NCBI GenBank assembly: GCA_964645825.1
Contig: CAZXZY010000004.1
Span: 1 to 41,783 of the forward strand
Origin: JABIAL01 sp964645825
Lineage (GTDB): Bacteria > Patescibacteriota > Patescibacteriia > UBA1558 > GWA2-36-10
Reading direction: 5' to 3'
Length of the DNA stretch: 41,783 nt
The notes under the pieces were generated by a model. It did not search any database. It saw only the letters and a program-made list of their open reading frames with translations, and had not been told where the DNA came from. Below are positions 15,723 through 25,386 of the stretch, piece after piece; the stretch's first letter is position 1; every line of letters starts with the position of its first letter. A program made the translations under genes and the position numbers.

Positions 15723-17149
15723 TGCGTTTCTTTATTTAATAATTGCTTGATCATTTTTTTATCTACTGCTTTGAAAAAATATAATAAAATGCCATAAGAC
15801 AATAAAGCGACAAAGGACATGATCAATGGATGAAAATCTTTGAATAACCAGCCAATAAATAAAGCAGCAAAAGCAGCTTCACCACTTTTCCAAACAACAG
15901 TCATATTGGTTTTTAAATCAACATGTTTTTTGACCACCAAATAAGCAAAGAACCAGATTAATAATTCTACTAAAACCGTCATCCATGCCGCGGCCCAATA
16001 GCCAAACTGCGGAATCAAAACAAAGTAGCCGACTAAACCAACAACTGCTGCTATCAGAAAATACTTGATCATTTTTTTCTGTAAAGACATGGCCACAACT
16101 AAATAAGTAAACAAGGTGCCAAAATAAATAGCGGCTGTAGCAATTATTAAGATGTTCAAAAGGGGACCTGAGCCAGCAAACTCATTTCCTGCCAAAATAG
16201 ACATCATAGCTGTACTAGATAGCCAGATAAATATCATCATTCCAATGGTCAACATAACAAAAAAATCAAAAGAATTTTGATAGACTTGCCGCAATTTAAC
16301 AAAATCTTTTTTAAGCCAAGCGGCTGTAAAAAATGGTAGAATCAAACCCATAAACATGTGAGGAAAAGTAGTCAGCACCTCTAAGATCCGATAAGGTGCG
16401 CCATATATGCCAACTTCCTCTGGGCTAGCAAAAACAGACAAAACCAAAGTATCAGCTTTGAAATAAACTAAATTCAAAACCACTGTTAAGGCCAAGGGCC
16501 AAGTTTGAATCATTACATGACGCCAGTAGACAAAGTCCCAGGCAAAACGTAATTTGATGTACTTATGTAAGAAAATGTAAAGAAAAATGAAAGCGAAAAT
16601 CTGAGTCAAAGAATTGGCAAATAAAACCGTAGATAGTTTTCCGCCGACAAAAAATAAATACCCTAATAATCCTAAATAGGCTAATTTATTAATCAAGTCA
16701 ACTAGAGCTACTTTTGGCATGGCTAATTTTTTGGCGAAAACCGCAGCTAAAGTAGAGGTCAAGCTTTGGAAAAAGAAAGCTGCTAAGAAATAAACCAAGC
16801 TGATTTTGACTTCTGCTGAATATGGAAACCATTGAACGACTATCGGTGCCAAGGCTAATAACACAAAAGAGGAAACAAAACGAATGGTGAAAATATTATT
16901 GACGATTCTACTCTCTTTTTCTTTGCCATCAACACTCGAAACTTCTCTTAATAAAGTAAGATACAATCCTAAGTCTGCTAGAATCATAAACATCTGGACA
17001 AAGGCAAAGATTGTCGTGTAAAAACCAAAACCCGTGGCACCTAAAATACGAGTAATCAAACCTAAATTAACCACGCCAATCAAAATACTAATGCCGCGGA
17101 TAACGACTTGCCAAACTGTATTAGTAAAAATTTTATTAGCTACGGACAT
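15716..17149 (-). CDS. Polysaccharide flippase (Wzx/MurJ-like, MATE/MOP superfamily)
   Basis: The protein has 477 residues and about 12-14 transmembrane helices. It starts MSVANKIFTNTVWQVVIRG and continues with GLITRILGATGFGFYTTIFA, the usual start of the polysaccharide_synt family (lipid-linked oligosaccharide flippases). It would move undecaprenyl-linked glycan units across the membrane for the ligases beside it. The promoter (17156-17184) abuts the recA terminator, and +1 falls at the ATG, so the transcript is probably leaderless. Confidence 0.88.
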   Translation of the reverse strand: MSVANKIFTNTVWQVVIRGISILIGVVNLGLITRILGATGFGFYTTIFAFVQMFMILADLGLYLTLLREVSSVDGKEKESRIVNNIFTIRFVSSFVLLALAPIVVQWFPYSAEVKISLVYFLAAFFFQSLTSTLAAVFAKKLAMPKVALVDLINKLAYLGLLGYLFFVGGKLSTVLFANSLTQIFAFIFLYIFLHKYIKLRFAWDFVYWRHVMIQTWPLALTVVLNLVYFKADTLVLSVFASPEEVGIYGAPYRILEVLTTFPHMFMGLILPFFTAAWLKKDFVKLRQVYQNSFDFFVMLTIGMMIFIWLSSTAMMSILAGNEFAGSGPLLNILIIATAAIYFGTLFTYLVVAMSLQKKMIKYFLIAAVVGLVGYFVLIPQFGYWAAAWMTVLVELLIWFFAYLVVKKHVDLKTNMTVVWKSGEAAFAALFIGWLFKDFHPLIMSFVALLSYGILLYFFKAVDKKMIKQLLNKETQC

Positions 17150-17155
17150 GTATAA

Positions 17156-17184
17156 AGTATATCTAAAAGACTTCTTAAAAACAA
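17156..17184 (-). promoter_or_regulatory. Flippase promoter, predicted leaderless start
   Basis: TTGTTT (17179-17184, complement), 17 nt, TATACT (17156-17161), then 6 nt and ATG at 17149. The -35 box lies in the T-tract of the recA terminator. Confidence 0.55.
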
Positions 17185-17214
17185 GCCGCCCCCCAATAAC
17201 TTGGGGGGCGGCTT
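17176..17214 (-). terminator. recA terminator
   Basis: AAGCCGCCCCCC (17183-17194) pairs with GGGGGGCGGCTT (17203-17214), with AA/TT closing a 4-nt loop. On the minus strand TTGTTTTTAAG follows. It is one of the strongest hairpins in the window; the plus-strand side also ends in TTTT, so it may work both ways. Confidence 0.88.
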
Positions 17215-17226
17215 TTATAATAAATT

Positions 17227-18240
17227 CTATTCGGCAGCTTTATATTCTTGCCAAATTTTCTTTTTAATCTCTGTAATCAATTTTTGATTCTCTCTCAAGA
17301 AAGTTTTGGCGTTTTCACGACCAACTCCCAATTTGGTTTCTCCATAAGAATAGGAATTACCAGCTTTACTAATCACATTATAAGCTAATCCCACATCTAG
17401 GACGTCTCCAGCGATAGAAATGCCTTCGTTATACATAATATCAAACATAGCACCCTTAAAAGGAGCGGCAACTTTATTTTTGACTATCTTGGATTTAACT
17501 TGGTTACCGATAATTTTTTCTCCTTGTTTAATTTGAGCTGAACGTCGAACTTCAATTCTAACTGAGGAGTAAAACTTCAAAGCATTACCACCAGTGGTTG
17601 TTTCTGGATTACCAAAAAATACTCCAATTTTCATTCTAATCTGATTAATGAAAACAACAATGGTATTACTCTTGTGAACGATGCCAGCTAATTTTCTTAA
17701 GGCTTGACTCATTAAACGAGCTTGCAAGCCCATGTGTGAATCACCCATATCGCCCTCAATCTCTTTTTTGGGTACTAGAGCTGCTACCGAATCAACAACG
17801 ACCACGTCAATTCCACCAGCACGCACCAAGGTTTCTAAAATTTCTAAAGCCTGCTCCCCGGTATCTGGCTGAGAAATTAGTAAGTCATCAATGTTAACAC
17901 CAATCTTTTTGGCATACTCTGGATCTAGAGCGTGCTCAGCATCAATAAAGGCTGCTGTGCCACCGGTTTTTTGTACTTCAGCTACTATGTGTTGAGCTAG
18001 CGTGGTTTTACCAGAAGCTTCTGGACCATAAATCTCTATAATTCTACCCCTAGGCACCCCACCAACACCTAAGGCCATATCCAAAGATAGGCATCCAGTG
18101 CTGACCGCATCTACATTCATAGCTTTGGCTTCACCTAGCTTCATGATAGACCCATCACCAAAACGACTACGAATTTGAGCAATGGCATTCTCTGTTTCTT
18201 CACTAAACTTGACGCCTGTCGGTTTCTTTTTTTCACTCAT
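17227..18240 (-). CDS. recA: Recombinase RecA
   Basis: The protein has 337 residues from the ATG at 18240. A TTG eight codons upstream is less likely, because an AG-rich GAGAAGAG lies just before the ATG. Walker A is GPEASGKTT; VVVDSVAALVPKKEIEGD (Walker B and loop 1), VFINQIRMKIGVFFGNPETT (loop 2) and the ATP-cap regions are intact. RecA drives homologous strand exchange and SOS co-protease activity. It follows the rodZ-like gene and ends at a strong terminator. No LexA-type box is visible upstream. A small stem CAAGTA/TACTTG lies in the leader. Confidence 0.97.
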   Translation of the reverse strand: MSEKKKPTGVKFSEETENAIAQIRSRFGDGSIMKLGEAKAMNVDAVSTGCLSLDMALGVGGVPRGRIIEIYGPEASGKTTLAQHIVAEVQKTGGTAAFIDAEHALDPEYAKKIGVNIDDLLISQPDTGEQALEILETLVRAGGIDVVVVDSVAALVPKKEIEGDMGDSHMGLQARLMSQALRKLAGIVHKSNTIVVFINQIRMKIGVFFGNPETTTGGNALKFYSSVRIEVRRSAQIKQGEKIIGNQVKSKIVKNKVAAPFKGAMFDIMYNEGISIAGDVLDVGLAYNVISKAGNSYSYGETKLGVGRENAKTFLRENQKLITEIKKKIWQEYKAAE

Positions 18241-18301
18241 ATTTTTCTCTTCTCTACAGAACAAGTAGCCTGTTTACTTGCTCATTTAATAATATATAAA
18301 A

Positions 18302-19000
18302 TTACTCTGCTGACTCACGTAATACAACTATTTCTATCACCTGAGCCCTACTATGCTTCTTTTTAGCACTTATCTCTAAATTATTCAAGCCAGTTGATAA
18401 ATTAATATTTTTAATAAAGTTTCCCTGTTCATCTAACAATATTAACTCATTATTAATCGTTAATTGAACCTCTGGCTCCGTCTGTCCTTTGATATCAATA
18501 TTATTATCAGTAGTCTTAAAATTATCTACTGGCTCTACTATGGTGATGGTTGGTGGAGAAATGGTGTTGTTCACTTCCCAGGCTAGATAACTCAGGAAAA
18601 TTAAAACTATCAAAACAATCACTGCCCTTTTTAAAAAGTGTGGTCCTAAAATTTTACCTAAGCGCTGTTTTAAAGATAGCCTAGTGTTTGCGTGATGGTT
18701 ATTTGATTTTTCTGGTTGACGAACTTTAGCGCTCACAACTTTTTCTAGTTTATAATCTGCCAATAATTCATGACTTGGTAAATCTAAAAAACCTGCATAA
18801 AGCTTTATCCAGGTTCTTATATAAATTTCTCCCGGTAGAGACTGGTAATTACCATTTTCTAATAACTCCAAATATTTTACTTGGATTTTAGTCTGTTGGT
18901 GAACATCAGTTAAACTTAATTCTTTTTCTAAACGAGTTTTTCTTAATCTATCACCAATAGTTTGCCCCTGACTGATTTTTTTTCTTTGCCAACTTGCCAT
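18302..19000 (-). CDS. RodZ-like HTH membrane protein with extracellular Ig-like domain
   Basis: The protein has 232 residues from the ATG at 19000 (an adjoining TTG is one codon upstream). Residues about 15-80 form an Xre/HTH_25-type helix-turn-helix (LRKTRLEKELSLTDVHQQT and YLELLENGNYQSLPGEIYIR). A single transmembrane helix follows at about 125-145 (AVIVLIVLIFLSYLAW). The outer part (PTITIVEPVDNF to the end) has the G-x-T-E-P-x-V-x-L-x-I-N and G-x-F pattern of glucodextranase_B/Ig-like domains. RodZ links MreB to the cell wall machinery, but no mreB is in the window, so the role is open. It lies 15 nt after ftsK. Confidence 0.8.
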   Translation of the reverse strand: MASWQRKKISQGQTIGDRLRKTRLEKELSLTDVHQQTKIQVKYLELLENGNYQSLPGEIYIRTWIKLYAGFLDLPSHELLADYKLEKVVSAKVRQPEKSNNHHANTRLSLKQRLGKILGPHFLKRAVIVLIVLIFLSYLAWEVNNTISPPTITIVEPVDNFKTTDNNIDIKGQTEPEVQLTINNELILLDEQGNFIKNINLSTGLNNLEISAKKKHSRAQVIEIVVLRESAE

Positions 19001-19015
19001 CAAAAATAATTAATC

Positions 19016-21319
19016 TTATCTTTCCTCCTCATCCTCTTCTTCGTATTCGACGTCATCCTCTTCTTCACTTTCCTCTTCCTCATCCTCTTCTTCAAAATCC
19101 TCAATCTCAGCCTGACCATCATCTTCTAGCTCCTCTTCATCTAAACCTGAAGAAAAATTCTCTTCTAGCTCCTCTTGAGAAAGTAAAACTTCTCTTGGTT
19201 TTGCCCCTTCAGCTGGGCCAACAATACCCATGCTCTCTAAAATATCCAACAACCTAGCAGCGCGAGCATAACCCACCCTAAGACGACGTTGTAATAATGT
19301 AGCCGATGCCTTACCGGCTTTAATGACAACCTCTTTAGCATCTAATGTTAGCTCATCATCATATTCTCCGCCATCAGGTGCGAGACCCGAGACAAAGCTA
19401 CTAGTCTTTTCTATTACCTCATCTTTGTATTCTGGTTCAGCTTTATCTTTTATGTAATCTGTCACTTCATTAATCTCCTCTTCAGAAATAAATGATCCCT
19501 GAACACGCTTTGGATGACTTAGCTCAGCTGTAATGAATAACATGTCGCCATTGCCTAGTAATTTTTCAGCTCCCGAAGCATCAATAATGGTACGTGAATC
19601 AATATTAGAGGCCACGGAAAAAGCGATTCTAGAGGTAATATTGGCTTTGATCAAGCCAGTAATAACATTGGTCGATGGACGCTGTGTAGCTAGGACCAAA
19701 TGTATACCAATTGCCCTAGCCATTTGCGCTAAACGGATAATTGCCGCCTCCACTTCTTTGGCGGCTATCTGCATCAAATCCGCTAACTCATCAATAATAA
19801 TTACAATATAGGGTAACTTATTAACGATCACAGATTTATTATATCCTTCTATGTTTTTCTTGCCAGCTGCTTGCAAAAGCTTGTAGCGCTCATCCATTTC
19901 TTTTACTGCCCAACGCAAGGCATTGATTGTCTTGTCTGTGTCATGAATTACTGGAGTTAATAAATGAGGCACGTCATTATAAGCAGATAGCTCAACGCGT
20001 TTTGGATCTACCATGATAAATTTCAACTCATCAGGAGAGTTTTGATAAATCAAACTAATAATCACATTGTTGATACAAACGGACTTTCCAGAACCAGTAG
20101 CGCCGGCGATCAAAAGATGAGGCATTTTAGCTAGATTGGCCATCAGCGGTGTGCCTGCTACATCACGCCCCAGAGAAATTTGAAGATTGGTCTTTCGTTT
20201 GACATAGGCTTCACTCTCTAGTATCTCTCTAATCTTAACCAAGGAAACTGACTGGTTTGGCACCTCAACGCCCACCAAAGACTTTCCAGGAATTGGCGCC
20301 TCAATACGTAATGGATGGGCAGCTAGAGATAAGGCCAAATCATTTTGTAGCGTCAATATTTGAGAAAGCTTCACTCCCTCTGCCGGACGTAAAGTATATT
20401 GAGTAACTGTTGGACCGACATTGACCTCGCCCATGGTTACTTCTATCCCAAAATTTTCTAAGGTCTTTTTTATCTTGGCCATGTTAGCACTGATATCACC
20501 GGAGTTTGGTTTTGAATGTGCGTGAGTCAAAAGCTCCATTGGCATAATAATTTTACGAGCTTTTTTGGTAGTGGTTGCAACTGTTTCCTCTTCTTCCTCC
20601 TCATCACTTTCTTCCTCTTCCTCAACACCCTCATCATCAATTTCCCCCTCTTCATCTTCGGTGTCCTCATCTTCTTCAAAGGCCTGCTCGTCTTCTTCCT
20701 CTTCTTCATATTCACCATCTTCTTCCTCTTCTCCTTCTTCTGGTAATAATTTTTCTTTCAAGATGCCTAGGGTTTTAGCTCGATCAACCATTGCTCTGAA
20801 TGAAGTGTTGAATCCTAATAAAATTCCTACTAATAAAGCGGCAATTAATATAACCATTGCTCCCCAGAAACCTAAAACTTTTTCTAATAGTATGCCGATG
20901 CCGTAACCCAAGGCTCCTCCACCGGATCCTGCCTCAATTATTTTGTCATAACCAATATTTCCAACAAAAAAATTGAATAGCCCAGAGTAGGCAATGACAA
21001 CTAGAGTCAATCCCACATAGTTTGTCACTCTAACTAGATATTTCTCACTATTTAACAGTATGTATCCCAAAAATAAAAGTAACAAAATAAATAACCAATC
21101 TCCCCAACCAAAGACATAAGACATAACAGAGGATAGGAAATTACCAAAAGCACCAGCAGCATCAAACATTGATAGTAGTCCTAAAAATGCTAACAAAAAT
21201 ATCACAACTACAGCAATAGCCTTTTTGGTTTCGGGGTTTAATGACCGATCACCTTGATATTCTTCATTCTCATAGACCCTGGTTTTTCGAGGGCGACCAA
21301 CTTTTCTTTTCCTTGCCAT
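19016..21319 (-). CDS. ftsK: DNA translocase FtsK/SpoIIIE
   Basis: The protein has 767 residues from the ATG at 21319; a GTG six codons upstream (21337) is an alternative. Four transmembrane helices occupy about 30-175, and a highly acidic linker (runs of Glu/Asp) about 190-250. The motor follows with Walker A GATGSGKSV near residue 405 and PYIVIIIDELADLMQ as Walker B. The C-terminal gamma winged helix (LLQRRLRVGYARAARLLDIL) that normally reads KOPS-type signals is at about 645-680. A second acidic tail of about 60 residues after gamma is unusual. FtsK pumps chromosome ends at the division septum. It lies between rpoC, which has its own terminator, and the rodZ-like gene. Confidence 0.96.
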   Translation of the reverse strand: MARKRKVGRPRKTRVYENEEYQGDRSLNPETKKAIAVVVIFLLAFLGLLSMFDAAGAFGNFLSSVMSYVFGWGDWLFILLLLFLGYILLNSEKYLVRVTNYVGLTLVVIAYSGLFNFFVGNIGYDKIIEAGSGGGALGYGIGILLEKVLGFWGAMVILIAALLVGILLGFNTSFRAMVDRAKTLGILKEKLLPEEGEEEEDGEYEEEEEDEQAFEEDEDTEDEEGEIDDEGVEEEEESDEEEEEETVATTTKKARKIIMPMELLTHAHSKPNSGDISANMAKIKKTLENFGIEVTMGEVNVGPTVTQYTLRPAEGVKLSQILTLQNDLALSLAAHPLRIEAPIPGKSLVGVEVPNQSVSLVKIREILESEAYVKRKTNLQISLGRDVAGTPLMANLAKMPHLLIAGATGSGKSVCINNVIISLIYQNSPDELKFIMVDPKRVELSAYNDVPHLLTPVIHDTDKTINALRWAVKEMDERYKLLQAAGKKNIEGYNKSVIVNKLPYIVIIIDELADLMQIAAKEVEAAIIRLAQMARAIGIHLVLATQRPSTNVITGLIKANITSRIAFSVASNIDSRTIIDASGAEKLLGNGDMLFITAELSHPKRVQGSFISEEEINEVTDYIKDKAEPEYKDEVIEKTSSFVSGLAPDGGEYDDELTLDAKEVVIKAGKASATLLQRRLRVGYARAARLLDILESMGIVGPAEGAKPREVLLSQEELEENFSSGLDEEELEDDGQAEIEDFEEEDEEEESEEEDDVEYEEEDEEER

Positions 21320-21377
21320 ATTTTTATATCTTTTCACTAAATATACTATATTTTAACATATTTATGACAAAAAGAAA

Positions 21378-21409
21378 ACTAAAAACAGCCCCGGAAATGA
21401 AGCTGTTTT
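21378..21409 (-). terminator. Terminator of the rpoBC operon
   Basis: AAAACAGC (21382-21389) pairs with GCTGTTTT (21402-21409). On the minus strand TTTTTAGTTTTC follows, 11 nt after the rpoC stop. Confidence 0.78.
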
Positions 21410-21420
21410 CAATGCTTTTA

Positions 21421-24400
21421 CTAAGCTTTTTTGGTTTTTTTCTTATCTTTTTTACTGTCTTCAAAACCAGTACCAGCTGGAATCTTACGACCAATTATCA
21501 CATTCTCTTTCAAGCCTCTTAAGTGATCTACTTTACCGGTAATAGCAGCGTCGATAAGTACACGAGCTGTTTCTTGGAAAGAAGCGGCGGATAAAAATGA
21601 ATCAGCAGATAATGAAGCTTTGGTGATGCCTAGTAATAAAATATCTCCAGTAGCTTTTTCTCCCTTAGAAGCAAGATTGGCTTCTTGGAATTGGGTATAA
21701 GTAACTATCTCTCCCGGTAATAAATCTGCATCGCCAATATCTCTGACAAATATTCTGGAAAACATTTGTCTAACAATTAACTCAACGTGCTTATCATTTA
21801 GATTTTGACCTTGAGAGGAATAAATATGTTTAATCTCACTGATAATATACTTTTGAACATCCAAACATCCTCGATGTATATATAATTCTTGTAAATCAAT
21901 GCTTCCTTCGGTTAATGGTTGGCCTTCTGTGATTAATTCTTTGTTCTTCACCCACAAATTATGTCCAGCTGGAATAATAACCTCTACTTCTTCCCCAGCT
22001 TTAGCGGCTACCGAAAGTTTGCTAGCTTTAATTTTAACTATGCCACCCAAGGTTGTTCTTTCTTCTTTCTGATTGATGATAAATAATGTCTGACCAGGCT
22101 TAACCTCTTCTCCATCTTCTACTTTTAGTTGAGCTGACTTTTCAATTTTGTATTCTTCTACTCTGGTGTCTTGAGTTTTAATCTTTAAAATGCGATTATC
22201 TTTACTCACCAACTGATCGACACCTTCAATTTCTATTTGCCCGTCGCTTGGCGCCAAAATAGCCTTTTTCTTTGGCGGACGAGCTTCAAATAATTCTTCT
22301 ACCCTAGGCAAACCTTGAGTAACGTCGGCTTCACTAGCTACACCACCAGTATGAAAAGTACGCATAGTTAGCTGAGTGCCAGGTTCACCGATACTTTGAG
22401 CGGCTACTACGCCGACAGCTGTACCTAGCTTGACCAACTCATTGAAACCTAGGTCATAACCATAACATTTTTGACAGACTCCTCTTATTGCTTTACAGGT
22501 CAAAAGTGAGCGTACTTTAATCTGTTCTGGGTCAATTTCTTCGATTTGATTAGCTAGCTCCTGAGTGATCAAGGTGCCCTTTTTAATAACCACCTTACCA
22601 GTCTTAGGATCAACTATGCCGTCAGCTAAAACCCTGCCCTTGGCTCTTTGTGGTACCGTTTCTTGTACCTTCTTACTATCCTCACGGGTAATAATCATGC
22701 CTTCTGTATCTTTACAATCATCTGTCAAGATAACTAGGTCTTGGGAAACATCAACTAAACGTCTAGTTAAATAACCAGCATTAGCGGTGCGCAAAGCAGT
22801 GTCCGACAAACCCTTACGAGTTCCATGAGTAGAAATAAAATACTCCAATACATCTAAACCTTCTTGGAAGTTGGCCTTGATCGGCAATTCCATAATGTCA
22901 CCAGCCGGATTAATAACCAGGCCTTTGATACCCATAATCTGAATCATTTGTGACCAAGAACCACGAGCACCAGAATTAATGATGGTAGAAATAGAATTAT
23001 CTGAAGGGAAGATATGTTCACTCTTTTCACTAATCTTATTTTTGATCTGCGTCCATACTTCAATAACCTTAATATATCTTTCATGGTCAGTTAAAAGACC
23101 TTGGTTGTATTGTTCCTTAATTTCTTGAACCCTCAACTCTCCTTCTTTAATCAATTCTTTTTTGCCCTCTAATTTTGGAATGTCTCCCATGCCCCAGGAA
23201 AGACCAGAAGCGGTAATATATTTAAAAGCAACATCTTTAACGCGATCCAAAGAATCAACGGTTTCTTCGCGACTAAATTCTCTAAAAATTTGGGCAACAA
23301 TTCTACCTAAACCTTTTTTATCTAAATTAATATTCACAAAGGCCATTTTTTGAGGTAGTTCTTTGTTAAATAAAATACGGCCAACTGAAGTTTCTATAAT
23401 TTTATTATTTTCTTTAGCGATTCTAACTTTAACTAAATCCTGCAACTTAACTATGCCTAAAGCAAAAGCTTTTTCAGCCTCATCTTCATCGGTAAAAGTC
23501 TTAATAGCTTTATCGTCCTCTTTAACAAAGGTCAAGTAATAACTTCCCCAAACAATGTCTTGGTTTGGTATAACGACTGGATCACCAGTTGCTGGCTTTA
23601 ATAAGTTCTTGCTGGCTAACATGATATTAGCTGCCTCATCTTTAGCCTCTTCAGTAAGTGGAACGTGCACAGCCATTTGGTCACCATCAAAGTCAGCATT
23701 AAAAGCAGTACAAACTAGGGGATGAAGTTGAATGGCTTTACCTTCAATCAAAACCGGTTGAAAGGCTTGGATACCTAAACGATGCAAGGTTGGAGCACGG
23801 TTTAATAAGACATGTGCATCTTTGATAATCTCTTCTAAGATATCCCAAACTTCACTGTAACCAGCCTCAATATAACGATTAGCAGAACGAACATTGTGCA
23901 CTAGCTCTCTGTCAATCAACTGAGCAATAACAAATGGTTTGAATAATTCCAAAGCCATGGTTTTTGGCAAACCACATTGATAAAGGTGCAAATGAGGCCC
24001 CACTACAATAACGGAACGCCCAGAATAATCCACACGTTTACCAAGTAAATTTTGTCTAAAGCGGCCTTGCTTACCTTTTAACATGTCAGCAATACTCTTC
24101 AACATTCTCTTTTGTCCGGTTGAGGAGGTAACTGTTTTACCATGACGAGCATTATTATCAATCAAAGCATCGACTGCTTCTTGCAACATGCGCTTTTCAT
24201 TTCTTTGAATAACTTCCGGAGCATTCAAATCTTTTAATCTTTTTAAACGGTTGTTACGATTAATAACGCGTCTATATAAATCATTTAAGTCTGATGAGGC
24301 AAATCTACCACCATCTAGTTGCACCATTGGTCTCAGGTCTGGTGGAATAACTGGAACAGCTGTCATTATCATCCATTCTGGACGAATACCGTTGGCAGCC

Positions 24401-25338
24401 AAGCTCTTAATCAAACGAGAGCGTCTGATTAATTTTTTTTGCTTTGATGGAATTGCTTTTTCAATTTCTTGATCTAGGTGTTTTGACAAAAACTTAAGAT
24501 CAACACGTTTTAACAATCCATGTACGGCCTCCGCACCAATTCCAGCCTCAAAAACATGACCATAACGCAAAGACATGTCTTGATATTTTGTTTCAGAAAT
24601 AATTTGTAACTCGTGCAAATCTTTTAGCTCTTTGGAAGCAGTGTCAGCTGCGTCTTCTAGGCTTTTTAATTTATCAATTTTAGAAACATTCAAATCTACT
24701 AGCTCTTGCTCTATTTGTTTATCTACTTTTGTTTTGGAACCACCATCGGCTAATAATTTAGCTTTTCTACTATTGATTTCTTGGGCTCTTTGATTAAACT
24801 CATTGTCAATTTGCTTACGTTTAGCTTTAAGCTCGCCCTTAATCTGCTCAATAGTTTCTTTACGAGCATCTTCATTGACGTGAGTAATAACAAAAGAAGC
24901 AAAGTAAATAACTTTTTCTAATGCTTGAACGCCTAAGTCTAAAACCAAGCCAATCTTAGATGGAATACCGCGTAGAAACCAAATATGTGAAACTGGAGCA
25001 GCCAGATCAATATGACCCATGCGTTCACGACGAACAATGGCACGAGTAACTTCTACACCACACTTATCACAAGTAGTACCTTTATAACGTATTCTTTTAT
25101 ATTTACCACAATAACATTCCCAATCTTTTGATGGCCCAAAGATTTTTTCACAAAACAAACCGTCTTTTTCCGGCTTCTGAGTGCGGTAGTTGATAGTCTC
25201 TGGCTTTACCACCTCACCATGAGACCACTCATGAATGTCTTCAGGGGATGCTAATTTTAATTTGATAGCATCAAACTCCAAAACAGTACTTTGTTCTGGT
25301 ATCATGAAGGTTGTTTTTGTTGATGAAGGAGTGGGCAT
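21421..25338 (-). CDS. rpoC: DNA-directed RNA polymerase beta' subunit
   Basis: The protein has 1305 residues. The N-terminal zinc site (Cys75, Cys77, Cys90, Cys93 in ECYCGKY and TTCDKCG) is intact. The catalytic Mg2+ loop NADFDGDQM has its three Asp at 549, 551 and 553. The bridge-helix/trigger-loop region (GTQLTMRTFHTGG) and the second zinc motif (CKAIRGVCQKCYG) are present. The gene follows rpoB by 48 nt and ends at a terminator. No large lineage-specific insertion is evident by eye. No SD is seen. Confidence 0.98.
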   Translation of the reverse strand: MPTPSSTKTTFMIPEQSTVLEFDAIKLKLASPEDIHEWSHGEVVKPETINYRTQKPEKDGLFCEKIFGPSKDWECYCGKYKRIRYKGTTCDKCGVEVTRAIVRRERMGHIDLAAPVSHIWFLRGIPSKIGLVLDLGVQALEKVIYFASFVITHVNEDARKETIEQIKGELKAKRKQIDNEFNQRAQEINSRKAKLLADGGSKTKVDKQIEQELVDLNVSKIDKLKSLEDAADTASKELKDLHELQIISETKYQDMSLRYGHVFEAGIGAEAVHGLLKRVDLKFLSKHLDQEIEKAIPSKQKKLIRRSRLIKSLAANGIRPEWMIMTAVPVIPPDLRPMVQLDGGRFASSDLNDLYRRVINRNNRLKRLKDLNAPEVIQRNEKRMLQEAVDALIDNNARHGKTVTSSTGQKRMLKSIADMLKGKQGRFRQNLLGKRVDYSGRSVIVVGPHLHLYQCGLPKTMALELFKPFVIAQLIDRELVHNVRSANRYIEAGYSEVWDILEEIIKDAHVLLNRAPTLHRLGIQAFQPVLIEGKAIQLHPLVCTAFNADFDGDQMAVHVPLTEEAKDEAANIMLASKNLLKPATGDPVVIPNQDIVWGSYYLTFVKEDDKAIKTFTDEDEAEKAFALGIVKLQDLVKVRIAKENNKIIETSVGRILFNKELPQKMAFVNINLDKKGLGRIVAQIFREFSREETVDSLDRVKDVAFKYITASGLSWGMGDIPKLEGKKELIKEGELRVQEIKEQYNQGLLTDHERYIKVIEVWTQIKNKISEKSEHIFPSDNSISTIINSGARGSWSQMIQIMGIKGLVINPAGDIMELPIKANFQEGLDVLEYFISTHGTRKGLSDTALRTANAGYLTRRLVDVSQDLVILTDDCKDTEGMIITREDSKKVQETVPQRAKGRVLADGIVDPKTGKVVIKKGTLITQELANQIEEIDPEQIKVRSLLTCKAIRGVCQKCYGYDLGFNELVKLGTAVGVVAAQSIGEPGTQLTMRTFHTGGVASEADVTQGLPRVEELFEARPPKKKAILAPSDGQIEIEGVDQLVSKDNRILKIKTQDTRVEEYKIEKSAQLKVEDGEEVKPGQTLFIINQKEERTTLGGIVKIKASKLSVAAKAGEEVEVIIPAGHNLWVKNKELITEGQPLTEGSIDLQELYIHRGCLDVQKYIISEIKHIYSSQGQNLNDKHVELIVRQMFSRIFVRDIGDADLLPGEIVTYTQFQEANLASKGEKATGDILLLGITKASLSADSFLSAASFQETARVLIDAAITGKVDHLRGLKENVIIGRKIPAGTGFEDSKKDKKKTKKA

Positions 25339-25386
25339 AATTTTAATTTAAAAATTTACATTTAAAAAGATTACAAGTCTGTGTTT

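Noticed and set aside
18241..18301. LexA/SOS box ahead of recA
   Set aside because: No GAAC-N4-GTTC or CTG-N10-CAG type site is present; only a small stem-loop is seen.
20565..20906. Plus-strand Ser/Pro-rich ORF of 113 residues
   Set aside because: It is the antisense shadow of the Glu/Asp-rich linker of FtsK; the serine runs come from reading GAA/GAG repeats backwards.
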